Positions 16,009 to 25,354 are shown, counted from the stretch's first letter. The stretch is DNA of 35,451 nt from Lachnospiraceae bacterium (GCA_022764465.1 JALERL010000028.1:1-35451); one strand, 5' to 3'. Numbers and translations are program-made. Notes: a model not told the origin generated them from the letters alone.

Positions 16009-16985
16009 GCAGATTATATCATTCCATCACGGAATTAGTTGGAGATACACCGTTAGTACAGCTGCACCGCTACCGTGAGCAGGCAGGCGTAAAAGCAAAT
16101 ATATTAGGAAAGTTCGAATATTTTAATCCATCAGGAAGTGTCAAGGATCGTGCGGCACTCAATATGATCCTCGATGCAGAACGGAGAGGCGTTTTGAAAA
16201 AAGGTATGACGATCGTGGACTATACCAGTGGAAATACCGGAATCGGAACCGCATCCTTTGCAAATGCATTGGGATACAAATATGTAGCAGTCATCCAGCC
16301 TGGCGTATCGGTAGAGCGCTCACAGATCTTAAAGTCACTTGGAGCCGAACTGCTTCAGGTCACGGATGTACCGGGCTTTGCCGAAATGTTACAGACCGGA
16401 CTTTCCTTAGAGGGACTCTATGATGTGATGAATTCCTTTGCAGAGTCAAAGGGCTGGTACTATATCAACCAGTGCGGCAATCTGGCAAATCCTTATGCAC
16501 ATATTGCGACAACCGGCCCGGAGATCTGGGAAGCAACCGGTGGAAAAGTGGATTATGTGGTGCAGCTGGTTGGAACCGGTGGAACACTCGCAGGACTTTC
16601 TGCATACTTCAGACAGAAGAATCCGGATGTGAAGATCATTGGCGCACAGCCGGCAAAACAGTCCTTAAAGGATCCGAATTTTCCGGAGCGGAATACGATT
16701 GACGGTGTACTGAAGTTCGATGGTGTCCCGGATGATAAAGTACCGGTATTTTTTAACCATTTCCATACCTTCTATGACGAATGCTTTGATGTAGTTGCTG
16801 AGGATGGGTATGAAGCAGGAAGACAACTGGTGCAGACGGAAGGATTTTTTGTTGGGCAGTCCGCAGGGGCTGCCTTATGGACAGCAACGCAGATTGCAAA
16901 AAGACCGGAGGCAGAGGGAAAAAATATTATCGTGATCTTAGCAGACAATGCCTTTAAGTATCTTTCCACCAATATGTACAAATAG
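16005..16985 (+). CDS. cysK: Cysteine synthase / cystathionine beta-synthase family PLP enzyme
   Basis: 326 residues, fold-type II PLP enzyme. The PLP lysine is K47 in NPSGSVKDRAA; the substrate loop TSGNTGIG follows; the phosphate-binding loop is VGTGGTLAG; the C-terminal region has VGQSAGAALW and ILADNAFKYLSTNMY. These enzymes make cysteine from O-acetylserine and sulfide, or do related beta-replacements. The canonical GxSSGAA is QSAGAA and the C-terminal PDSGERYLST is DNAFKYLST, so the donor or acceptor could differ from classical CysK. It starts with ATGA overlap on the LanC-like gene after AGGAGG, so the two are translated together. A strong terminator follows. Confidence 0.85.
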   Translation: MSRLYHSITELVGDTPLVQLHRYREQAGVKANILGKFEYFNPSGSVKDRAALNMILDAERRGVLKKGMTIVDYTSGNTGIGTASFANALGYKYVAVIQPGVSVERSQILKSLGAELLQVTDVPGFAEMLQTGLSLEGLYDVMNSFAESKGWYYINQCGNLANPYAHIATTGPEIWEATGGKVDYVVQLVGTGGTLAGLSAYFRQKNPDVKIIGAQPAKQSLKDPNFPERNTIDGVLKFDGVPDDKVPVFFNHFHTFYDECFDVVAEDGYEAGRQLVQTEGFFVGQSAGAALWTATQIAKRPEAEGKNIIVILADNAFKYLSTNMYK

Positions 16986-17047
16986 AGCGAAGAATCTAAG
17001 TCGTTTTTTACCGAAATGAAATAGAAAATCAATATAATCACACGAAG

Positions 17048-17095
17048 CAGGGGTGTATAATTTCCGAAGAAAAGAAATTATACATCCCTGTTTTT
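17048..17095 (+). terminator. Intrinsic terminator after the cysteine-synthase gene
   Basis: 16-bp stem (17048-17063 with 17075-17090, one mismatch) followed by TTTTT (17091-17095). Confidence 0.85.
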
Positions 17096-17131
17096 GTATA
17101 AGATATAGTTTTTGGGGAAAGCGAGGATACG

Positions 17132-19285
17132 ATGCAGTTATTAAAATATCAAGAAAATGGCATTTATATTGTCTGGGGAATCGATGAGAAAAAGGAGCTT
17201 CGGCTGCTTCACTTTTCATCTCTTCCATTTCGTGAGGAGGACATTCAGGTCGAGTCTATGGATTATGGATTCCGATTTGTGGAAATGCAGTTGACCGGAT
17301 TTGATCGTCCGTATGAGCGGCATGGAAATAAGTATATTGTGACAGCACCTGGATACCGGCTGAAATATGTAAGGCATGAAGAAAAGCGGACAAAGGATGG
17401 TTTACAGCTTTTGTTTGTACTTCTGGATGATCAGACCGATGTTTACGTTGACAGTTATGTGCAGTTTTACGAGGGACTTCCGGTTGTGCGGATGTGGCAG
17501 GTCGTAAGAAACGAAGGCAGTGCAACGCAGACACTGGAATATATTTCAAGCTTCAATTACGAAGGAATTGAAAAAGAGGGCATGCTGCCGCGTGATCAGA
17601 AGATGAAGGTATGGATTCCGCATAACAGTTGGCAGCGGGAGCTTAACTGGAAGTCTTATCAGCTGCCGGAGTTAGGCATGGATCAGATCCAGCCGGATAA
17701 GATCCAACGGTCTTCCGGTATGATCCGAGTATCGAATACCGGAAACTGGTCGGCAAAGGAGTACCTTCCAATGGGGTATTTAGAGAATACCTGTGTAGGA
17801 AATGGATTATTCTGGCAGATTGAACATAACGGTTCCTGGCACTGGGAGATCGGAGACCAGAACGGACATCTGTATCTTGCGGTAAGCGGACCAAATGAGA
17901 TCTATTCTCATTGGTTTAAGGAATTAAAACCGGGCGAAAGTTTCCGGAGTGTTCCGGTGGCAGTTGGCGTGACAGGAAGCACGGCCTTGGCATATAGCGG
18001 CATCGATCAGGCAATGGACACCCTGACCGCTTACCGCCGCAGGATCCGCAGAGAGAATGAAGATAATAAGAAGCTGCCGGTTATTTTTAATGATTATATG
18101 AACTGCTTATGGGGAAAGCCGACCGAGGAAGAGGAATATCCGTTGATCGATGCGGCTGCCAAGGCAGGCTGTGAATATTTTTGTATTGATGCAGGCTGGT
18201 ATTCGGATGGCGACTGGTGGGACAGCGTCGGAGAGTGGCAGGAGAGCAGAGCGAGATTTCCGCATGGGGTACGGAAGGTGACAGATTATATCAGAAGCAA
18301 GGGTATGATTCCGGGCGTGTGGTTAGAGCTTGAAGTTATGGGGATCTACTGTAAGCTGGCAAAAGAATTCCCGGATGATTACTTTTTCCTGCGGCACGGA
18401 AAAAGGATCAGTGACAGAAGCCGCTATCAGCTTGATTACCGGAACCCGAAGGTACGGGAATATGCAGATTCCGTGATCGACCGGATTGTCCGGGATTACG
18501 GTGTTGGATATATTAAGATGGATTACAATATTGAACCGGGGATCGGAACAGAGCTTGATACAGAGAGCGTTGGACAGGGCATGCTTGAGCATGAGCGGGC
18601 ATATCTCGACTGGTTAGACGGTGTGTGGAAGCGTTATCCGGATCTGATCATCGAGAACTGTTCGAGTGGCGGACTGCGGATGGATTATGCAATGCTTGCA
18701 AGACACAGCATCCAGTCGACCAGCGATCAGGATGATTACCGTCTGTATGCAACGATCGCGGCCAATGCACCAACCGGGGTGACACCGGAGCAGGCAGCAG
18801 TATGGGCATATCCGATGAATCATGACGGAGCGGTCGGTGAATCCGAACTGCGGGAAGAAACAGTTTTTAATATGGTAAATGCAATGCTGCTTCGGATTCA
18901 TCAGAGCGGACATTTGGCAAAGCTGGATGAAATGCGTTTTGGACTGGTGCAGGAAGGAATCTCTGTATACAAACAGATCCGTACGGAACTCAGCAAAGGG
19001 CTGCCGTTCTGGCCGATCGGACTTTCCTCGTTTACCGATGAATGGTCTGCACTTGGAATGAAGTGTGGGGATAAGCGGTATCTTGCCGTCTGGAGAAGAA
19101 GTGGAGCGCAGAAGATAACGGAACTTCCGATACCAGAACTTGCCGGCAGGGATGTAGAGGTACGGCGGATTTATCCATCCTATGCGGCAGAAGCATTTGC
19201 ATGGAATAAGAATCAGGGAACACTTACGGTATGCTTCCCACAGGAAAATATGGCACGGCTGTTTGAAATCACGGACTTAGGATGA
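17132..19285 (+). CDS. GH36 alpha-galactosidase
   Basis: 717 residues, usual length for bacterial GH36. An N-terminal beta-supersandwich (about 1-300) precedes a (beta/alpha)8 barrel. Barrel signatures: FCIDAGWYSDGDWWDSVGEW, IPGVWLELEVMG, the nucleophile D464 in YIKMDYN, CSSGGLRMDYAML, and the acid/base D532 in TSDQDD. The nucleophile motif KMDYN differs from the common KWDMN, as seen in some GH36 subgroups. No signal peptide, so it acts on imported oligosaccharides. It removes alpha-1,6-galactose from galacto-oligosaccharides or galactomannan fragments. Start supported by GCGAGGA. The beta-mannosidase gene follows within 40 bp. Confidence 0.88.
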   Translation: MQLLKYQENGIYIVWGIDEKKELRLLHFSSLPFREEDIQVESMDYGFRFVEMQLTGFDRPYERHGNKYIVTAPGYRLKYVRHEEKRTKDGLQLLFVLLDDQTDVYVDSYVQFYEGLPVVRMWQVVRNEGSATQTLEYISSFNYEGIEKEGMLPRDQKMKVWIPHNSWQRELNWKSYQLPELGMDQIQPDKIQRSSGMIRVSNTGNWSAKEYLPMGYLENTCVGNGLFWQIEHNGSWHWEIGDQNGHLYLAVSGPNEIYSHWFKELKPGESFRSVPVAVGVTGSTALAYSGIDQAMDTLTAYRRRIRRENEDNKKLPVIFNDYMNCLWGKPTEEEEYPLIDAAAKAGCEYFCIDAGWYSDGDWWDSVGEWQESRARFPHGVRKVTDYIRSKGMIPGVWLELEVMGIYCKLAKEFPDDYFFLRHGKRISDRSRYQLDYRNPKVREYADSVIDRIVRDYGVGYIKMDYNIEPGIGTELDTESVGQGMLEHERAYLDWLDGVWKRYPDLIIENCSSGGLRMDYAMLARHSIQSTSDQDDYRLYATIAANAPTGVTPEQAAVWAYPMNHDGAVGESELREETVFNMVNAMLLRIHQSGHLAKLDEMRFGLVQEGISVYKQIRTELSKGLPFWPIGLSSFTDEWSALGMKCGDKRYLAVWRRSGAQKITELPIPELAGRDVEVRRIYPSYAAEAFAWNKNQGTLTVCFPQENMARLFEITDLG

Positions 19286-19325
19286 AAAAGGAAGCACAAA
19301 ATACAGCACAAAAAAGGAGAATAAT

Positions 19326-21830
19326 ATGAATAAAATCACTTTAAATGGAACATGGAATCTGGCAGAGGAAAACGGACAGGAGCTTTGTACCTTACAGGTG
19401 CCGGGTACGGTATTATCCGGTCTTTTGGATGCAAAGCTGATCGAAGATCCTTTTTACCGCTTAAACGAAGATCCAACGAGAGCTTTATTCTGGAAGGATT
19501 ATGTTTTTACGAGAGAATTTGATGTGTCAAAAGAGACACTGGGCGAAGATCAGATCGTACTGGTGTGTGAGGGACTTGATACCCTTGCAACGATCGAGAT
19601 CAATGGAAAAGAAGCCGCAAAAACGGACAATATGCACCGTACCTGGAGAATTCCGGTGAAGGAATACCTGCATGCCGGAAAAAATACGATCCGTATCGTT
19701 TTTGCATCCGTGCTTCGTTATATCGAGGAATATCAGTATACACCGGAAAAAGAGATCCATTATGTACCGTGCGGGGCGATGAAGGGCAACCAGCTGATCC
19801 GTAAGGCACATTCAATGTTTGGCTGGGACTGGGGTTCACAGACAATCGATGCCGGAATCTTCCGGGACATCTATCTTGAAAGCTACAGTCATCCGAGACT
19901 TTCGGATGTGCGGATCCGCCAGCAGCACGGAGAGGATGTTACCGTATCCGTTGAGGCAGCAGTTACCGGAAATGTATCCGGTCATTACCAGATCCGGTGC
20001 AGTATCCGGGAAGCACAGGAGAATGCAGCAGTGATCGACAGCGTAGAAGCAGGGCTTACCCCGTATCAGAAAACTGCCCCGGATGCAGCAGACGATTACC
20101 AGAGCAAACTGGAACTTACCGTAACAGATCCAAAGCTCTGGTGGCCGAACGGATATGGCAGCCAGCCGCTTTATCTGGTTACAACGGAACTATTTGATGA
20201 GCAGGGCACAGTGGTAGAGACAGTCACAAAGCGGATCGGTCTTCGGACGCTTACCGTAAGTACGGAAAAAGATGCATGGGGCAATGAGTTTGCTTTCTGT
20301 GTAAACGGAGTCAAGATTTTTGCAATGGGCGGCAATTACATCCCGGAGGACTGTCTGTATACCAGAATCCGGAAAAAGGATCAGGAGTTTTTGTTAGATT
20401 CCTGTGTGCAGGCACACTTTAACTGTGTACGTGTCTGGGGTGGCGGCTACTATCCGTCGGATGCATTTTATGATATGTGCGATGAAAAGGGACTGATCGT
20501 ATGGCAGGATCTGATGTATGCATGTAACGTTTATGATGTGACGGATGCATTTGCGGAAAACTGCAGGCAGGAGACAGTCGATAATGTCAGACGGCTTCGT
20601 CATCATGCAAGTCTGGGACTCTGGTGTGGCAATAATGAGATAGAATCCGCCTGGTATCACTGGCCGGACTTCCAGACGGAGTCCCCATATCTGCGGGCGG
20701 ATTACATCAAGCTGTTTGAAGATGTCCTGCCAAAGGCAGTAAGAGCAAATGACGATCAGACATTCTACTGGCATTCCTCCCCATCCTCCGGTGGATGTTT
20801 TGACTTCCCGGATGATGATACAAGAGGAGATAAACATTACTGGGATGTATGGCATGGACAGAAGCCGTTTACCGATTACCGGAAGTACTTCTTCCGCTTC
20901 TGTTCTGAGTTCGGATTCCAGTCGTTCCCATGCATGAAGACAGTGGAAAGCTTTACGGAACCGGCAGACCGCAATATTTTTTCCCGTGTCATGGAAAATC
21001 ACCAGAAGAATGATTCTGCCAACGGAAAAATGTTATATTATCTGTCCGAGAACTTCCGGTACCCGGAGAGCTTCGAAAAGCTGTTATATATCACACAGGT
21101 CTTACAGGGAATGGCGATCAAGTATGGTGTGGATCACTGGCGCAGAAACCGTGGACGCTGTATGGGAACGCTCTACTGGCAGGTAAATGATGACTGGCCG
21201 GTTGCATCCTGGTCGAGTATCGATTATTATGGCAGATGGAAGGCACTGCACTATATGGCGAAAAAGTTCTATGCGCCACAGGCAGTCAGCATTGTGATGG
21301 ACGATACACAGGCAGAAGTATGGCTGGAAAATGAGTCCATGGAGGAGAAGGCATACACGGTGACCTTCTATGTAAAAAACACAAAGGGTGCGGTGTTAAA
21401 GGAAGTGACCGTATCAGGAAGCGGAAGTGCGCTTGGTGCAACAAAGGTTCTGACCGAAAGTGTCGGGGAATTTTTACCGGAAAAATATCATGTTTTTGTG
21501 GAAGCAGTGCTTCGCATGGATGGAGAGATCGTACAAAATGATGTTGAAACACTTGTGCCATACAAGTATCTGGAAATGGAAAAAGCAGATGTAGCGGTAA
21601 CAGTAGAAGAGTATCCGGAATATTTTGCAATCCGTCTGACCGGTAACGGATTCGTTCCGTTTGTTGCCTTAGACTTTGCAGATGCAGATGTCATTTTTGA
21701 AGATAACTTTTTCCATCTTACCGATAACAGCGAAAAAGTGATCCGGCTGTATAAGAAGAACATCCGAAGCGGTGCACTTACCGATGCAGATGCGGTAAAA
21801 GAGCAGCTTGTGATTACGACCCTGAATTAA
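19326..21830 (+). CDS. GH2 beta-mannosidase
   Basis: 834 residues. An N-terminal jelly-roll (GTWNLAEENG, VPGTVLSGLLDAKLIEDPFYRLNE), an Ig-like domain and a TIM barrel with acid/base E438 in WCGNNEIESAW and nucleophile E528 in CSEFGFQSFP. The W-G-WDWG motif (FGWDWGSQT) and WWPNGYG are typical of mannosidase-type GH2 rather than beta-galactosidase. It has no signal peptide and would trim non-reducing beta-mannose from manno-oligosaccharides in the cytoplasm. With the alpha-galactosidase just upstream (40 bp, AAAAAGGAGA site) it can break down galactomannan fragments; N-glycan use is an alternative. Confidence 0.9.
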   Translation: MNKITLNGTWNLAEENGQELCTLQVPGTVLSGLLDAKLIEDPFYRLNEDPTRALFWKDYVFTREFDVSKETLGEDQIVLVCEGLDTLATIEINGKEAAKTDNMHRTWRIPVKEYLHAGKNTIRIVFASVLRYIEEYQYTPEKEIHYVPCGAMKGNQLIRKAHSMFGWDWGSQTIDAGIFRDIYLESYSHPRLSDVRIRQQHGEDVTVSVEAAVTGNVSGHYQIRCSIREAQENAAVIDSVEAGLTPYQKTAPDAADDYQSKLELTVTDPKLWWPNGYGSQPLYLVTTELFDEQGTVVETVTKRIGLRTLTVSTEKDAWGNEFAFCVNGVKIFAMGGNYIPEDCLYTRIRKKDQEFLLDSCVQAHFNCVRVWGGGYYPSDAFYDMCDEKGLIVWQDLMYACNVYDVTDAFAENCRQETVDNVRRLRHHASLGLWCGNNEIESAWYHWPDFQTESPYLRADYIKLFEDVLPKAVRANDDQTFYWHSSPSSGGCFDFPDDDTRGDKHYWDVWHGQKPFTDYRKYFFRFCSEFGFQSFPCMKTVESFTEPADRNIFSRVMENHQKNDSANGKMLYYLSENFRYPESFEKLLYITQVLQGMAIKYGVDHWRRNRGRCMGTLYWQVNDDWPVASWSSIDYYGRWKALHYMAKKFYAPQAVSIVMDDTQAEVWLENESMEEKAYTVTFYVKNTKGAVLKEVTVSGSGSALGATKVLTESVGEFLPEKYHVFVEAVLRMDGEIVQNDVETLVPYKYLEMEKADVAVTVEEYPEYFAIRLTGNGFVPFVALDFADADVIFEDNFFHLTDNSEKVIRLYKKNIRSGALTDADAVKEQLVITTLN

Positions 21831-21911
21831 ATTTTTACATGGGAGTGTTGTGCTTTCGTATACCTGACACAATCCGGTCGCACAAAAATGTGTGCAGAAA
21901 TGAGGAAGAAT

Positions 21912-22196
21912 ATGAAGGAAAAGTCACCAAAAAGCATGGAATTATATCATATCATGTTAGATCGTGGGTATCCGGAGGAATTCTGTGATATTGTGACGAA
22001 GAATCTGAATACGGACTGGACAGCAAACCGTATGATAGGCTATCTGTCCCACTATAAAAAGCTGCCGCTTGGGGAGATCGCAGACGAGATGCTTGCGATC
22101 TTAAGCGACCGGAATCAGATCATGCAAAAGCATGAGGTCGAGGATGCGAATGCAAAATGGAACGTTTTTTTGAACGAAGGCTTTGATTCGGAATAA
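21912..22196 (+). CDS. Small helical protein of unknown function (94 aa)
   Basis: The start at 21912 is chosen because GAGGAAG precedes it; in-frame ATGs at 21888 and 21900 lack a site. The protein is all helical: SMELYHIMLDRGYPEEFCDIV, then NTDWTANRMIGYLSHY, then GEIADEMLAILSDRNQIMQKHE. No signal, membrane segment or enzyme motif. It lies about 115 bp upstream of the DUF438 gene on the same strand. I do not know its function. Confidence 0.6.
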   Translation: MKEKSPKSMELYHIMLDRGYPEEFCDIVTKNLNTDWTANRMIGYLSHYKKLPLGEIADEMLAILSDRNQIMQKHEVEDANAKWNVFLNEGFDSE

Positions 22197-22310
22197 AATG
22201 TTGGAATTACAACGGAAATTCTCCTGCCATTTGTGTATATTAGGATTGCAAACAAGAAAACTAAAAATAAAACAATTCTATATAGGAAACCAATGACAGG
22301 AGGATACAAC

Positions 22311-23552
22311 ATGGATAACAGAAATACAGAACATAAAAACAGTCATGATCAAATCATAGCACAGGTTAAGTCATACCTGAAACGATTAGGAGCCGGTGAA
22401 GCATTAGAACAGGTTCGTGCGGACTTTGTCCGGGAGTTTGAAGCAGTCGATGCGTCAGAGATCATGGAAGCTGAACAGGAACTGTTACGGGAAGGAACAC
22501 CGCTTTCTGAGGTACAGCGTCTGTGTGATGTGCATGCCGCACTGTTTCATGGGAAGACAAAGCAGGAACAGATTGCAAATGCAGAGGCAGAAGTTGCAAA
22601 GATGGTAAAAAACCATAAGTTAGAGCGCACCGCCGAACTGGTGCAGATTCCGGGACATCCACTGCATACACTGACCCTGGAAAATGAAGCATTAAAGGAA
22701 GTCATCAAAGAGTGTCTTGCGGCAGCAGAAAATGGTCATGTAAGTGGTAAGCAGTTGGCCAAGATCAGAGGACTTGCAGTCCACTATGCGAAAAAAGGAG
22801 ATCTTTTATACCCGCATCTGAAGGTGCGATATGGCATCAGCGGTCCGTCGGACGTAATGTGGACGGTGGATGATGAGATCCGCGACGAATTCTCTGCCCT
22901 TCTTAAGTCCGCAGGTGAACAGGATGTATCCTGGTTAGAACGTATGAAGGCAGCCTTAAAGCGTGCAGATGATATGATCTATAAGGAAGCAAATATATTT
23001 TTCCCGAACTGTGCCCTTAACTTTACGACCGAAGAGTGGTATGGCATCTATAGAGATTCGAAGGACTATGGTGCGTGCTTTGGTGTAGAGAATGGAATCT
23101 GGGAAGAGGCAGAGCAGGTCAAAAACGAGACAAAGCCACAGTATGCGGGAGATGACATCATCTTGGCAGGTGGACATATGACCGCAGAGCAGTTAAGTGC
23201 GATGTTAAATACGATGCCATTTGAGATCACATTTGTGGATGCAGAGAATATCAACCGTTACTTCAACGCAGGACCGAAGGTATTCAAGCGTCCGGATATG
23301 GCAGTCGGCCGTGAGGTATTTTCCTGCCATCCGCCAAAGATCGAGCAGCAGGTACGACGGATCATCGACGAGTTCCGCACAGGCACACTCGATAAGGTCC
23401 CGGTATGGATGGAGAAGGAAGGTCATACGATGTTAGTAACCTATATGGCAGTCCGTGACCGCGAGGAGAATTATCTGGGAACCATGGAACTGGTGCAGGA
23501 TATGGAATTCGCCAAAGAATATTTTACAGGCAATAAAAATAAAAGAAGCTAG
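22311..23552 (+). CDS. DUF438 - hemerythrin-like - PAS domain protein
   Basis: 413 residues from ATG 22311, directly after ACAGGAGGA; the frame is open upstream but has no site. Domains: DUF438 (about 10-80; KSYLKRLGAGEALEQVR, AEQELLREGTPLSEVQRLCDVHAALF), a hemerythrin-type helical bundle (about 95-230; His in GHPLHTL, LAVHYAKKGDLLYPHL), and a C-terminal PAS domain (about 300-410; MPFEITFVDAENINRYFN, ...VWMEKEGHTMLVTYMAVRDREENYLG). Proteins of this build are thought to sense or handle O2 or NO through a di-iron site. Cytoplasmic. The zinc-ribbon gene follows within about 20 bp. Confidence 0.85.
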   Translation: MDNRNTEHKNSHDQIIAQVKSYLKRLGAGEALEQVRADFVREFEAVDASEIMEAEQELLREGTPLSEVQRLCDVHAALFHGKTKQEQIANAEAEVAKMVKNHKLERTAELVQIPGHPLHTLTLENEALKEVIKECLAAAENGHVSGKQLAKIRGLAVHYAKKGDLLYPHLKVRYGISGPSDVMWTVDDEIRDEFSALLKSAGEQDVSWLERMKAALKRADDMIYKEANIFFPNCALNFTTEEWYGIYRDSKDYGACFGVENGIWEEAEQVKNETKPQYAGDDIILAGGHMTAEQLSAMLNTMPFEITFVDAENINRYFNAGPKVFKRPDMAVGREVFSCHPPKIEQQVRRIIDEFRTGTLDKVPVWMEKEGHTMLVTYMAVRDREENYLGTMELVQDMEFAKEYFTGNKNKRS

Positions 23553-23573
23553 TATGCAGAAATGAGGAGTACT

Positions 23574-23843
23574 ATGTATTATGTACCGGATGACACAGAA
23601 ATGTGTGGTTATTATGAATGCAGAGAATGTGGCAGCAGATTTCTGGATCTGAAAATCGGTCCACAGATCGTATGTCCGTATTGCGGGGACGAACCGGATA
23701 TGGAGATCGGACCGGACGAAGAAATGCCGCAGGTAAGGGAAACAGCACATCTGATCGAAGTAATCCGTGGCAGGGAAGAAGTGGAGAAAATGGATACCCT
23801 GCTTTCACTGGCGGTAACCGGTGGAGATTATAGCTGGATCTGA
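23574..23843 (+). CDS. Small zinc-ribbon protein (89 aa)
   Basis: ATG 23574 lies after GAGGAG; an alternative ATG at 23562 is less well placed. Two CxxC pairs (CREC and CPYC, residues about 16-41) form a rubredoxin-like or zinc-ribbon knuckle; the rest is an acidic helical tail. Following the DUF438-hemerythrin gene by 21 bp, it may work with it as a metal- or redox-linked partner, which is inference from position only. A 19-bp hairpin follows. Confidence 0.65.
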   Translation: MYYVPDDTEMCGYYECRECGSRFLDLKIGPQIVCPYCGDEPDMEIGPDEEMPQVRETAHLIEVIRGREEVEKMDTLLSLAVTGGDYSWI

Positions 23844-23845
23844 TT

Positions 23846-23886
23846 ACAACCGGGTCTGCACTTTATAAAAGTGCAGACCCGGTTGT
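23846..23886 (+). terminator. Perfect 19-bp hairpin after the zinc-ribbon gene
   Basis: 23846-23864 pairs perfectly with 23868-23886 around a 3-nt loop. The following bases (ATTGTATTAC) are only moderately T-rich, so termination on either strand is plausible but not certain. Confidence 0.6.
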
Positions 23887-24053
23887 ATTGTATTACGCTC
23901 CATTACAGGGAATCCGGTGACGAGGATCATGCCCTGATCGAGATGAAGGCGAATTTTTATGCAGGCGGTATCATCCAGCTTCTGATGCTCTGGATGAAAG
24001 ACCCGGCTAAGTATCCGGTCGACCAGATTAACTGGCTGGAGTTTTTACAATAA
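23871..24053 (+). pseudogene. Remnant of a TetR-family regulator (C-terminal end only)
   Basis: The frame ending at TAA 24051-24053 encodes MKANFYAGGIIQLLMLWMKD then PAKYPVDQINWLEFLQ. This resembles the last two helices of TetR-type regulators (FYAGGIIGxIxxWL...PxExxx). No DNA-binding HTH lies upstream: the remnant begins inside the hairpin at 23846-23886. It seems the 5' part was deleted. Weak evidence, but the motif is quite specific. Confidence 0.5.
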
Positions 24054-24074
24054 AATGATCAGAAGAGAGAAGCG

Positions 24075-25295
24075 TCATATGACGGATGTGTCAGAAGAGC
24101 TGATCCTGTTTTTGATCCGGTATTGTTGTGGAGTTGTCATATATCTTTTTTTAAAGGCAACGTTCAGATGACTCTGGGAAGAAAAGGCAAGCTGATTGCT
24201 GATTTCACTTAATGTCATATCTGAATGCGTCAGCAGGCGGGCAGCCTCTTTTAATTTTTCCTGAAGAATACAGGTATTGACAGACATGGAATAGTATTTT
24301 GCAAAGTGACGCGTGATCGTACGGGAACTTGTTCCACAGTGTACTGCCAGGTCGGAAACATGGATTACAAGATTCAGATGTGTCCGGATGTAATGCAGAC
24401 AGTTGTTTACAATTTCGGATGCAGAGGGAGCATCCAGTAAAGGTACTGCCAGTGTACAGCAGTCAACAGAAATCTGTCTGCATAAAAAGAGGAGGTCAGC
24501 AGGCGTTTTTACGGATACGGCTCTTGATACATAGGAATCAAAAAGGGGAAGGATCTGTTCAGTACTGAGTCCCTTTTCTAAGACAACTGCACAGCATAAT
24601 GTTGCATAGGAGAAAAACAGCTTGTGCAGTTCTTCGGTTGAAAAAGGGGTATCCTGCAGAAGATGGAGAATGTGTGAATGTGAAAAAGTATATTGCAGTG
24701 CTTTTAGGTCCCCATTCTGAATCAATGGCAGAAGCTTTTTCTGGAGCAGGATCATCTGGTTTACAACCTTATGGGTGGCATGGATAGGGTAGACCGGATA
24801 TGGCTGCTCAGATTCAATGGAATAGGAAATCTCGCTGGAGAGAATCTCCTGGGCAGATATGGTTTCACCAAAAGCCAGCTTCAGGTAAAGACAGATGTTG
24901 TGTGCAAGAATGGACAGTGACATCTGGGGACTTTGCTGTAAAACACGGTATAAGTGAAGCATATCTGAATTATCCCAGATGGAATGGTTCAGTTCACAAA
25001 AACTGTGATAAGAAAGCGGAACTGAGGATATGGGACCAAACATGATGTTTGTCTGTGTATCTAACCGTAAAAGCACAAAAAAACAGGTGTCTGAAGACAA
25101 AAGTACCGGAATATGGCAGTCTACATTTTTTAAACGTGCACAACATTGTAACATTGTTTGCAAGGAACACTCCATGGATGTAATCTCGGGATGACGGAAG
25201 AGGTCTTTTGGTGTGTTATCAAATACACAAAAGGGAATCTTAGTGGCGTTGTAAAATAAAAGCAGGTCATTTTCGTAGTGTGTTTTTGTACTCAT
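24075..25295 (-). CDS. AraC-family transcriptional regulator
   Basis: 406 residues starting at 25295 (AAAGGAG about 10 nt upstream on the minus strand). The last 100 residues hold two HTH motifs (VIHVSDLAVHCGTSSRTITR and LSEISNQLAFSSQSHLNVAF), ending in the family KKRYMTTPQQYR. The 300-residue N-terminal part has many Cys and Leu and no recognised ligand domain; it resembles those of large Clostridial AraC proteins. It is divergent from the chemoreceptor-like gene and may control it. Confidence 0.85.
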   Translation of the reverse strand: MSTKTHYENDLLLFYNATKIPFCVFDNTPKDLFRHPEITSMECSLQTMLQCCARLKNVDCHIPVLLSSDTCFFVLLRLDTQTNIMFGPISSVPLSYHSFCELNHSIWDNSDMLHLYRVLQQSPQMSLSILAHNICLYLKLAFGETISAQEILSSEISYSIESEQPYPVYPIHATHKVVNQMILLQKKLLPLIQNGDLKALQYTFSHSHILHLLQDTPFSTEELHKLFFSYATLCCAVVLEKGLSTEQILPLFDSYVSRAVSVKTPADLLFLCRQISVDCCTLAVPLLDAPSASEIVNNCLHYIRTHLNLVIHVSDLAVHCGTSSRTITRHFAKYYSMSVNTCILQEKLKEAARLLTHSDMTLSEISNQLAFSSQSHLNVAFKKRYMTTPQQYRIKNRISSSDTSVI

Positions 25296-25354
25296 GGCAG
25301 ATGAACTCCTTTATTCGGATATAACGTGTATGAATTTATTTTTACTATGTCCTA

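Noticed and set aside
20394-21002. 202-codon minus-strand frame
   Set aside because: It lies wholly inside the beta-mannosidase gene on the other strand, with no family resemblance.
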